A stretch of 64,000 bases of DNA, from positions 25,973,701 through 26,037,700 of the forward strand of contig OX637391.1 in assembly GCA_951799425.1 (NCBI GenBank), read 5' to 3'. Every line of letters starts with the position of its first letter. Position 1 is the stretch's first letter. Under the pieces are notes generated by a model. That model saw only the letters and a list, made by a program, of their open reading frames with translations. It was not told where the DNA came from and made no database searches. Source of the DNA: Ilex aquifolium (lineage: Eukaryota; Streptophyta; Magnoliopsida; Aquifoliales; Aquifoliaceae). Below are positions 1 to 9,107 of the stretch, one piece after another. A program made the position numbers and the translations under genes.

Positions 1-690
1 ATGAATAGCATAGGTCGACAAAAATTAAATCATTTTATGCAAGCATTAAAAGACACAAACAACCTCTGGAAATATGTTGTATGTGTGTCAAACTCTAACC
101 TACAGTTTACTACCATGATTGGTATTTGTGACAACATCAATATACCTTCGCAGTTGATTATACGACAAACAGTGATCACCAAAAAGAAAAATTCTGGCTT
201 TCTCAACACCCATCGATGCATGGCCATATGTAATTGAAAGGCCATAAATTTTTTCGAAACATTAAAACAATATCCATTGGGTGTTTCATCGGACTGTCAC
301 CTTATCAACTATAAGACTTGCAAGAAAATCTAAACTCATTCATTTATTCTTCCTTGACCATACAACACTGCTGTGAACTTTGACCAAATTTACAATATAG
401 AAATAGCCATTAGCATTTTGAAGAGCTCCATGGACAAACCAATGACAACCAAATTCTACTTTTGATTCACAATCAACCATAACCCTGGATTTTTCATATC
501 TAATGTAATTGAATTGGAAACCATTTTCAATAGAAAATTTGCACAATGCAAGATGAAATTTAGATACACCCCCTTAAAACTTCTAACCCACCTTTCTAAT
601 TGCACTAATCCAATCAATTAACAGTAAATGCCTATCCATACGAGGATAAAATTGAGGAAGTAGGTCCTCCTCAACATCTAACACACAACT
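1..690 (-). pseudogene. Mutator-like (MULE, MURA-type) transposase relic
   Basis: Read on the minus strand, the segment from about 690 down to 1 follows the N-terminal half of a plant MULE transposase. It begins with an acidic stretch and DLLPQFYPRMD, then the MuDR DNA-binding-like domain (FHLALCKFSIENGFQFNY, RVMVDC, GCHWFVHGA, about 340-570). Next comes the linker with YGHASMGVEKA and SYNQLRRY (about 120-260), and then the start of the catalytic region (RLFVSFNACI, then FNFCRPMLF at 1-60). Several in-frame stops and frame changes interrupt it, so it is dead. The DDE catalytic residues would lie beyond position 1 and are not visible. The family identification rests on the order and spacing of these motifs, not on a search. 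No terminal inverted repeat was recognised. It lies outside the retrotransposon nest and is probably an old DNA-transposon remnant. Confidence 0.72.
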
Positions 691-1061
691 TGGACCTGCC
701 ACATCTACTCAATAATTGCATAATACAGAACTCTCATCCACTATAGATTCATCACAATTATGACTACTAATAGTAACATCAACATGTTGAAGACCAAATG
801 CACCACTTAAGAAAAAATATTCAACAAGTCCGCATCATTCTCAAGAAGACAATTAGGATGTCCAGGCAGAGAATGTAATAACACTATAGAGTCTTGAATC
901 AACAAATAAAACTTTGTAGAAACGTCTCAAAGTAAATCATTGAAACGAGTATTATTGTATACCTTTAGCACTGTTGTGTATGAGTATTGTATTTGCATAA
1001 CGTCATAATAGACTCAAAAAGATGACATCTGCAAAAAAACAAATAAGAAATAAAAAATAAA
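691..1061. other. AT-rich non-coding DNA
   Basis: No credible coding sequence. The part next to 690 may still be the degenerate 5' end of the MULE relic. Beyond that I see only AT-rich sequence. Confidence 0.5.
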
Positions 1062-1590
1062 GAACATATGTTATGTGTAAAAATATCAAAGAATAATGCA
1101 CAATGAACTACAATACATAATAATACAAACAGTGAAATATTACATTTAACAACAAAAATCAATCTGCCTTTAAAATTAAGAGAAATAGTATAACATAAAC
1201 AAACATTGGGAGTGTGAACAAGTCAGTGCAGAATACTAAAACAATAAAATATAAAAATCATATAAAATAAATCAAATACTAACAAAAATCACATCATAAA
1301 ACATTCACAATAAATTTGAAGAAGAGAACATATGTTATGCCCAAAAACAACATTAAAGAATAATGATACAATGATCTGCAATACATAATAATATAAATAT
1401 TTAAATACTATTTTTCACACCAAAAACAATTTGACTATAAGACTAACAGAAACAATAAAAAATACACAAAAATTGGTAGTGTGAACAACTCAGTGCATAA
1501 TAATAAAATAGTAAAAATGTGAAAATACTATAAAACAAATCAACAACTAACAAAAATTGAATCATAACACTTTCAAAATTATTTTGAAGA
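1062..1590. repeat. Tandem duplication, about 264-bp unit, two copies
   Basis: The block beginning GAACATATGTTATG at 1062 recurs at 1326. The copies share, in order, AAAGAATAATG, CAATACATAATAATA, GTGTGAACAA, TCAGTGCA and TTGAAGAAGA near their ends. The copies are diverged by substitutions and small indels, and neither codes for protein. It may be a local satellite-like duplication or a sub-terminal repeat of a lost transposon. Confidence 0.7.
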
Positions 1591-3035
1591 AGACAAACAC
1601 AATAAATATCATAATAACATAAAATTTGACATAATTAATTATGTATACAATAAACAAAAATGGTTAATAACGATATTATTTAGCAAACAATAAAATTCAT
1701 AGCCTATGCTTAAAAAAGAAAAGAAACATAAAGAAATACATAAAAAATTGATTTTCAGATAAATTTCAAAGTCTTTGTGCTGAACATGCACCCCAACACA
1801 AAAAAATTAATATATATAGGTATATATATGTATTAAAACTGCAATTATAATTAAAAAAAATACAAAACAAACAACTAACGTACCTTAATCAATTCTGAAA
1901 TACAACTTCAAAGAAGAATCAAAAGCGCAAAACTGTACTCTACTTCAAAAATTAAAGCAACTCGAGGCTATCTTCAATAAAAACCAAAGATTCACAAGCT
2001 CCAACTTCAAAATAAAAAATTTTAGATAAGAGAAATATAGTAAAAATACCAAATTGTATCCAACAATAAAGACGTTGGATAATAAGGAAAGTGATCAGAT
2101 TTAGTAATATACTATGCGGGGTCATATCAGTAATTAAAAAATATTAATTTTTTAGATTGGAGTATAAGACAAAAAAAAAAGGACGCAGAATTGGACTTAA
2201 AGCCATAAAAGTACAATGTCTAGATTAGAATACAAAGAAGAACATCCAAATGGAGTTATGATCAATTTTCGCTTAAAAGAATGAGAATGTCTAGATTATA
2301 AGACAAAATATAACATCCAGATGGATTAATGATCGATTTTCGCTTAAAATAATGGGAATAAAAAATGAGAAAATTTATATTTGAGGGGCAAAAATTTTCT
2401 AGTATTTTGTATATATGCCAATCTTGCAGTAGAATTAGGTTAGCACATGCTAATGCAAATTCGACTCCTGACCAATCAAGAAAAGGTATCCCAATATTTT
2501 AGAGGCTTGCCATTCCCTTACCCTATTTATTTTTAGGAGAGTTGAGTGTTTCATGTCATTGGATTTCTTAGAATTTTGACATTTTATTTGAATGTTGTCA
2601 ATGCCATTAATAAGAAATTATGATTTATATTATTTCCAAAATTAAATATGATTTTGTAATTTATTTAGTCCAACTAGGATTCTAGATTTCTGTTTCGTAA
2701 ATTGGTCAAAAATTTGGTACTCTAAATACCCAATAATATAACCTATTGAAGGGCCATTTGATGATTTGAAATAACATTGCACACAAGTTTTTTTTATCTT
2801 TTTCCAATTACCTTGGTATTCTAAGGAATCAACAAAGTCTTTTTTTTCGGTAAGTGAATCAACAAAGTCAGTAAAGTATTTAAAATTGAATTATCGAAGA
2901 TAATCAATAGACCTAAGGTTTTTGTGTTGCTCCGATTTCATTATTCCACTCTTCTATCACCAGTTAGTGTCAAAATTTGTGATCTTTCCTACACCATGAT
3001 ACTTAGAAAAAGTGTTGGTGGTTGAAATACACATC
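1591..3035. other. AT-rich non-coding DNA
   Basis: No credible ORF and no recognised LTR or gene. It contains a short tandem duplication (2213-2357), described separately. Confidence 0.55.
2213..2357. repeat. Tandem duplication, about 73-bp unit, two copies
   Basis: The unit AATGTCTAGATTA...AACATCCA...TTTTCGCTTAAAA starts at about 2213 and again at about 2286. The two copies differ by scattered substitutions. Function unknown. Confidence 0.7.
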
Positions 3036-3512
3036 TTGTTCTTAGATGTATTATCGCATTCCCAAGGGTTAGGCTCGCTTTTTACAGGTCAGTGGAATCT
3101 TTATGCTCAAAATCCGGATTCAAGTAGTCAAGGAGTAGGAACTGCCATTCCAACCCTTCTCGGGGGATTCCATCCACAAATGCAAAGTTTATGGCTGACT
3201 GATATTGCTCATCATCATTTAGCTATTGCGTTTATTTTTCTTATTGTTGTTCATATGTATAGAACTAACTTCGGGATTGGGCACAGTATGAAAGATCTTT
3301 TAGATGCGCATATTCCTCCCCCCGAGGGGGGGGGGGGGGATTGGGATGTGGGCATAAGGGTCTTTATGACACAATCAATAATTCGATTCATTTTCACTTA
3401 GGCCTTGCTCTAGTTTATTTAGGGGTTATTACTTCCTTTGTAGCTCAACACATGTACTCTTTACTTGCTTATGCATTCATCGCACAAGACTTTACTTCTC
3501 AAGGTGCGTTAA
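3036..3512 (+). pseudogene. psaB: Nuclear copy of part of chloroplast psaB
   Basis: The translation matches the middle to C-terminal part of the photosystem I P700 apoprotein A2 (PsaB), a thylakoid membrane protein. It shows [51 protein letters not shown] and, in another frame, [18 protein letters not shown] then SFVAQHMYS and YAFIAQDFT. Six codons are missing after DSSS. A poly-G run at about 3328-3340 shifts the frame, so the two halves read in different frames. Only about 160 of roughly 734 codons are present, with no promoter or start. This is an insertion of plastid DNA into the nucleus (NUPT) and cannot make PsaB. The exact junctions are uncertain by some 10-20 bp. Confidence 0.92.
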
Positions 3513-3562
3513 TGTGATGTGTACACTATGGAGTAACCAAATTATCACAATCTATTAATGAA

Positions 3563-4812
3563 TTGACTATTCAGGTCAAGAAATTGATGGCTTACTATCA
3601 ACGTGTAAATCGAATCCCATCATGTGCTGTGAAGGAAAAAGTACCTAAAGTTAAATGGGTTGCCTCAATCGATTTCAAATCTCTAGACAAAATCTATCCT
3701 GATATGTTTCTTGTGTATTATGAAAAATCAAGCATATACATGGATGGAATCCCTAAATATATACATGCTGCAACTATGAACCCGAAAGAGATTGAAGTTC
3801 TTGACCCGAGCTTGGAACAAGTATTTTTTGATATTAATTCATCTTGTCCTCTGATATTCGATGAACATCCGGGTGATTATCCTCTAATCACTACCAAATA
3901 TAACTATAATGTTAAAATTCTCTAATCACTACCTAATATGATTCTCCATACATCCAAAGGATGATTGTCTGGTGATTGAGGTCACCCCGGTAATCATCGC
4001 TGAGGCGTTACAGTATCAGAGACCTGCTGCCAACACCCCGGTTTATCCTTATAACACCCTAGGGAGAAAATACTCCAAGAGTATGCTAGCCTGATGTATG
4101 CGGACCCTGCGCAGTTTAATGGGAAGATTCAGGTTGGTGCACTCAAGCATTCCTATGGGGTGATGAATAAAGTGATGCATTACAACCTTTTGCCTTGGGG
4201 TACGGAGAAGACACCGGGGGAGGAGAAACTAGCCCTCCTCTATGCGTTCATGGTTGGCACCCAGATGGATATAGCTTTGATGATCTAGGAGGTGATGAAG
4301 GACTACGCCCAAGCTACGAAGTCGAGGTTAAGGGAATCCCCACAAATGTGACACTTTCACCCGAGTTCGGTCCTATCGGCAAGCCAAGCAGCATGAAGAG
4401 AACAACTATGACTGGAGGGCCGACACAGGGAGTAGAGAGAGCTAGGCCATCTGGGGTCGAGCCACCTACAACTGGACCATCCACAGCCGGGCCATCCACT
4501 GTTGCGCCACCTTGGATAGTCTCTCAGCGCCTTGATGCTATCGAGGGGAGGATGGACAACTTCGGGGGGACCATGTAGCTACTAAAGCTGATGGTCACTA
4601 GGATTTTTTAGAGGACCTTCCCAGGGGAACCTCTCCCTGAGATGCCACCACCACCCGCTATATCGGAGCCCCCATCATCAGCTCCAGGGACTAGTGCTGA
4701 CCTCCAAGTGACTACCCCCACCGGCTCGACTGTTGTAGCGGTGCATGAGTCTGAGGATGACAAGGACAATGACGATGAGGATGATAAGGTTGATGACGAG
4801 GAGGAGGATTAG
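3563..4812 (+). pseudogene. Degenerate plant transposon-associated ORF with acidic tail
   Basis: Three open stretches read in succession with frame changes. 3563-3925 holds KVKWVASIDFKSLDKIYP and EIEVLDPSLEQVFFD. A middle piece holds VTPVIIAEALQYQRPA, then EYASLMYADPAQFNGKIQ and ALKHSYGVMNKVMHYNLLP. The frame containing 4195-4812 holds SSMKRTTMTGGPTQG, a Pro/Ser/Thr-rich linker, the coiled-looking SQRLDAIEGRMDN and a strongly acidic terminus (DDKDNDDEDD, DDEEED) ending in TAG at 4810. That frame carries two internal TAG stops (4576 and 4609). The central motif resembles what is annotated in plants as a putative plant transposon protein domain (PF20167-like), but I could not check this. A polypurine tract and LTR follow about 300 bp downstream, so this is likely the last internal ORF of a large gypsy-type element. 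Biochemical function unknown. Confidence 0.5.
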
Positions 4813-5116
4813 AGAGAGAGTTTGATCCTGTTTTTTTTAGTTGTATATATTAGGGGATAGTGGTCTAGGAGTAGTCGGCCTAATAGAAGACTCCCCAGGA
4901 ACACATGTCTTTTTGTCTTGAGTCCTTTGTAATGAATCTCAGAAATTTATGAATGAAATGACCTTACTTTTTATTTCAGTATGCCCCAAGTTCATTTTTA
5001 TAATGGCAATATGATTTGAGTATCTTGTTGATCCATGAATTGGTTAACATGAATGGGATTGTTGTATGTGTATTATAATTTTGAAATAAAGTTTGCTAGG
5101 GACTAGCAAAGCTCAA
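4813..5116. other. 3' untranslated internal sequence before a polypurine tract
   Basis: Non-coding, GT-rich stretch between the acidic ORF and the polypurine tract at 5117. It probably belongs to the same element. Confidence 0.4.
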
Positions 5117-5127
5117 GTTGGGGGGTG
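5117..5127 (+). other. Polypurine tract
   Basis: GTTGGGGGGTG sits directly before an LTR start (TGATGAG at 5128). This is the usual site of plus-strand DNA priming in LTR retrotransposons. Confidence 0.6.
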
Positions 5128-6806
5128 TGATGAGTGTGGAATATTACATATTATTCATCTTCATTGCATCCAATTTAACTTGTTTTTGTAGCGAAAAATT
5201 GGGGAAATGGATTGAAAATTACAATTAATGGAGACTTGTTTGATTGTAGGTGATAGGCTGGAAAGGGCATACCTAAGGCACCCCATCAAGTGATCAAGGT
5301 CATGGGGGAAAAAAGGACCTCATGACGGATGGCTCAGGAGCTCAACGAGATAAGAATTCCAAGTCAAAGACAAGACCTATAAGTAGAATACATGCAAGAC
5401 CAACCGGTAGAAAAGCCTACTGGAAAGCAGCTCAAGTGCCTCCCTACAAGACCTACCGGTAGAAACCTTACAAGCGACTGGTAGCTGACCCTACTAGCAG
5501 AGACCTACCGGTAGAAACCTTACGAGCTACCGGTATCTGACCCTACTGGAAGTGATCTACCTGTAGAATCCCTATGACCTACCGGTAGGAGTTGCCCATA
5601 AAGCTTAGACACTCCTCCACACGACTTCACCAACTACGGGGGCCCAATTTTTGTCCTCTAAACCGTACCCGGACATTTTTAACACCCCATGATGATCTCC
5701 TAAACCCTACACTCAGATGGCAAACATGAGGGAGTGGAGAGGTAAGGGAGAGAATGGGAGTGGTTGGAAAGGCGTGGGAGGTCCATGCCTTGACTGATTT
5801 TGCTTCTTTGAGTGGACAGCCTCTCTCCAATCATTCCGAGTCAGTCACTCATGCTAAGGCGAGAGGGCATGGATGAAAATCAGAGGCTGCTTTACACAAT
5901 TTCATATTACAAGACTTTTAGAGAGAGAAGCTCCAAGGTAGAAGATGAAGTTTTAGAGAGAAAAGTTGGGTTTTTACATTTTCCTCCACCATTTTCATTG
6001 TAGCAAGCTCCATTTAACGTGTAATCTTTCCCTTTTGCACTTTAATCTCTTTTATTCAAGTTCTAATCAAGTTTAGCTAAGTGTCCTTGGATTTCATTTT
6101 TACATTTGGGTATTTTCTTTTCAAACTTTGCATTTTGGGTATGAATGGCTTTTCATTTGCAGTTTAAACTTTCTTTTACATCAATACAAGTCTATATTTG
6201 ATTTCATCACAATGTCTTTCTACTTCATGTTTGTTCTTGCTTTTATCATGCATAACTAAACTTTTAGTTGGCTAATCCTAGAGGGATTTCCTCTTGGGTA
6301 TGTGAAATCCACTCTCTTCCATTCGTCATCGTAGTGTAAAGTGTTAGGTTTGACTTGGTTGAGTGCGGAGGTGGTTGTGGGCTTTTGATACATCGTAGAC
6401 TTGTCACAGGGTATGCTTTTGCCCAACATAACCACATTAGTCCCTCACTTTTTACGAATCAATCAAATAATAAGACACCATTGGTTGAATGAAATTAGTC
6501 GATTTGGCATTCCCATTGGAATGACCTCTATGAATTAGTCAACCTTGCTTTCTTGCATATTCTTAACTCACAACTTACCAAACTTCAAATCACAAGATTT
6601 TCCAATTTTCACTTTTTCACAAATCACCCTTCAAAAACATTCGACCTCGCCTTTCCTGAGGAGGCAACCTTGGAATACTCATTCCAAGTTAAACACGACA
6701 TCGCAAGACTCTCTCAACGCTTGGGGAGCAATTTTGCACACACACACGTTTTTGTTCATCCGCACACATAATTTCCCCATTTCTTGTATTGAACCCGAGG
6801 GAGAGT
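5128..6806 (+). repeat. Large LTR-like segment (LTR1), Athila/Tat-like
   Basis: It starts TGATGAG immediately after a polypurine tract. About 250-470 bp in, it has repeated CTACCGGTAG-type motifs (about 5405-5590). The stretch near 6240-6310 (GGCTAATCCTAGAGGGATTT) resembles R-U5 sequence of large plant gypsy LTRs. The 3' end is not certain; 6806 is where a second polypurine-like run (GAGGGAGAG) and a new TGATAC start occur. No primer-binding site was recognised inside. A 130-bp relative of its 5' end lies at 61615. Confidence 0.5.
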
Positions 6807-7527
6807 GATACTCACCAATCTCTATAAGCCATATACACATAATTTGGGTACGAGTTGGACGTCAGGGAAAACGATCAAGCACATAGGTACCGGTACCTAA
6901 GCCTACTAGAATATTGGTATCGACACCCACACCATTTGGTAGTAGTACCCCGATATTTTGAATTTTTGACCATGATCCACTTCGAATCTCAAAAATTACA
7001 AAACATAAAAGTTTTAGATCTGGATGTCCTCTTTCTTGTGTCCCAATTTCAGCTCAATTAGATGGTGGGATAAGAAGTTTTGACAAATTTACAAAAGTTG
7101 GAAATGAGCTACCAGTAGCTCCCTGCATGAGCTACTGGTGAGCTACCGGTAGAGCTACAGGAAGGATCCTTACGAGCTACCGGTAGAAGACCCTACTGGA
7201 AATGAGGTACCGGTAGGAGCCTTGCGAGTTACCGGTAGAAACTATCTAGAAAACTCAGATCCTTCTCCAAACGACTCCACCAACTACGGGGGCCCACCTT
7301 TTGTCACCTAATCCATATTTTGACATTTTTAACACTCCATGATGATCTCCTAACCCCTACATTCATATATAAGCATGGGGGAGTGGGTGGCCAATGTAGA
7401 GAGAGGGAGTGGTTGGAAAAGCATGGGAGGACCATGCCTTGACTGATTTTGGAAGTTTTTGTGGAAAACCTCTCTCCAATCACTCCAAGTCAACAAGAGA
7501 GGAGGATGGACGAAAATAAGTACTTCC
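6807..7527 (+). repeat. Second LTR-like segment (LTR2), truncated
   Basis: It starts TGATACTCACC after GAGGGAGAG. The stretch 7110-7527 is a diverged copy of about 5450-5890: ACCGGTAG arrays, then CCAACTACGGGGGCCCA, CCATGATGATCTCCTAA and GGAAAAGCATGGGAGG. A TATA-like TATATAAG lies at about 7366. The match stops where CRM element A begins (7528), and the expected continuation is not found on the far side of A. Confidence 0.5.
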
Positions 7528-8393
7528 TGATGCAACTCATAGCACAACTTCAAGGGATCTAGTTCAAGTTCCAATTGGGCCGGTTACAAGAGCACGAGCA
7601 AGGAAGTTTAAAGAGGTACTTAACGGGCTGATTCAAGAGGCATGGACTCAAGCAAATTCGTGGAGGCCCATTGAGCATGATCCACTTGGGCAACAAAGAG
7701 TCATCAACATGATTCAAGTTCTAGAAGAATCTAGCTAAGGCTAATCATAAATGGGCATGTTTTAAATTACTCTTTTTGGGTCTGATTGTAAGGCTTGCAT
7801 GCCAATTATTTTTAGGAAAATATGGCTTTCCTTGTCTATTTAGGAGTGTGATCAACCTAGTAAAGGGCTGATTGTCTTTCTTTTCTTCTTTTAGGCAAGC
7901 AAGAGTTTTAGTCTTTAGTTATTCCTATTTGGGTTTGGATTGTCAAAATATAAACTCAGATTAGGATTTGTTTCCTTACTAGATTAGAATTTGTTTCTTT
8001 AGTAAATTAGGAATTGTTTTCCTTAGTAGATTAGAAATTTTCTTTGTAATGGCCAGCCTATAAATAGGCGTCTAAATCAATGAAAAGGTAGATTATTATT
8101 CAGTAAATTTGGAGAGTGTTTTCTCTACGGTTCTTTGAAGAACTATACGAACTTATTGGGATTTCCCGTGGCGTTCACCAGCGACTTATCAAACGGAATT
8201 CCACCACCGTTTGTGGCGTCTTCCTTATACCAAGGTTCTTGTTTCGCATCAAACAACGGGTTGAGGTCATATATACCAAGGTTCTTGTTTGTCGTAAACA
8301 ACGGGTCAAGGTCTATCATTCAAATCTGATCATAGAACGATCTTGGGTTCCTTTTTCGTTGTTGGATCTCGTTAATTTGGCGGATTCACATCA
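7528..8393 (+). repeat. 5' LTR of element A (866 bp)
   Basis: Begins TGATGCAACTC and ends GGATTCACATCA just before the primer site. Its first 211 bp repeat the gag-pol C-terminal coding sequence and end in TAG. Imperfect 23-26-bp repeats of the ATTAGGATTTGTTTCCTTAGT type (about 7965-8040) precede a TATA box, TATAAATA, at 8059-8066. The downstream half holds U5 with GGGATTTCCCGTGGCGTTC. Confidence 0.93.
8059..8066 (+). promoter_or_regulatory. TATA box of element A 5' LTR
   Basis: TATAAATA within CAGCCTATAAATAGGCG, kept in all CRM-a LTRs of the window (14041, 53108 and 60005 on plus; about 48175 on minus). Expected to set the U3/R boundary some 30 bp downstream. Confidence 0.75.
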
Positions 8394-8395
8394 TT

Positions 8396-8408
8396 TGGTA
8401 TCAGAGCC
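8396..8408 (+). other. Primer-binding site, initiator-Met tRNA
   Basis: TGGTATCAGAGCC, two bases after the 5' LTR, complementary to the 3' end of plant initiator tRNA-Met. Confidence 0.9.
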
Positions 8409-9107
8409 AAGATTCTAGTTCAGGCTTGCCTATCTTTAAAAAAAAAAAAAAAAAAGGCTTTCTTCTTCTTATTCTGTGTTCTTTACTCCCAAATTCGGTT
8501 CACAAATTCTAGTTTAGCCGAATTTCCTTTATCCCCCATTCCGCTCTTATTTTGTTCTAGTTTATTACAAAATTTCTGTTACTATCAAAAGATAGTTGCT
8601 GATCATCAAAAAAAAAAAAAACAAAACAAAAAGGAGTCAAAAAAAAAAACAGAAAGGAGTCAAAAAAAAAAAAAGTAGGGCGAAAAAAAAAAAAAGAGAA
8701 AAAAAAAGTGACGCCCGAAATTTTTTGGTTCTAGTTATTACGAAATTGTTTGTTTTCATCTATTTTCTGGAAATCTTGCTATTTTGTGCTTCCAAACAAT
8801 CTAATTAGCCGTGTTCCATGAATTCTTGCTCTTGAAACCCGAAATTCCTTGATGAGTTCTTGGTGAATTGTTGCTGGAAATTTTGAGAATTGTTTGATTA
8901 GTTTCAAAAGAACTGGAAGAGAATTATCGAGTGGAAAAAATGCAAGAGTGGTGAGAACATTAGAGGGTTAAAAGCCACATATTTTTTTGAGTGAAACACG
9001 AGGGTAGAGTGATTCACATTCTTGAGTGTAAACACGTAAGGGAGAGAATTGTGAGGTCCTTTTATTCCTTTTTTATTTTTTTTTCTAACCTTGTTTTTGC
9101 AGAAATC
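8409..9107 (+). other. Untranslated leader of element A with A-rich tract and probable intron
   Basis: About 700 bp between primer site and gag. Positions 8607-8712 are long A runs separated by repeated AGGAGTC and AGAAAGGAGTC. Near the gag start, CACGTAAGGG (GT at 9036), TTCTAACC and TTTTTGCAG (AG at 9101-9102) look like a 5' splice site, branch point and 3' splice site for an intron of about 67 bp. The arrangement is kept in copies B and C2. Confidence 0.6.

Noticed and set aside
3012..3401. A functional psaB gene
   Set aside because: Frame broken by the G run, codons missing, no start and no full length; a plastid insertion in nuclear DNA.
6545..6808. Overlapping plus-strand ORFs of 72-87 codons
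   Set aside because: Low-complexity LTR sequence, different frames equally open, no known motif.
7967..8040. CRISPR-like array in the U3 repeats
   Set aside because: Units are imperfect and contiguous, without distinct spacers, and they sit in a plant retrotransposon LTR.
8116..8418. Small ORFs of 60-100 codons in the U5 of CRM LTRs (also 14091, 53162, 60060)
   Set aside because: They follow the LTR copies and overlap the LTR end and primer site; no sign of protein constraint.
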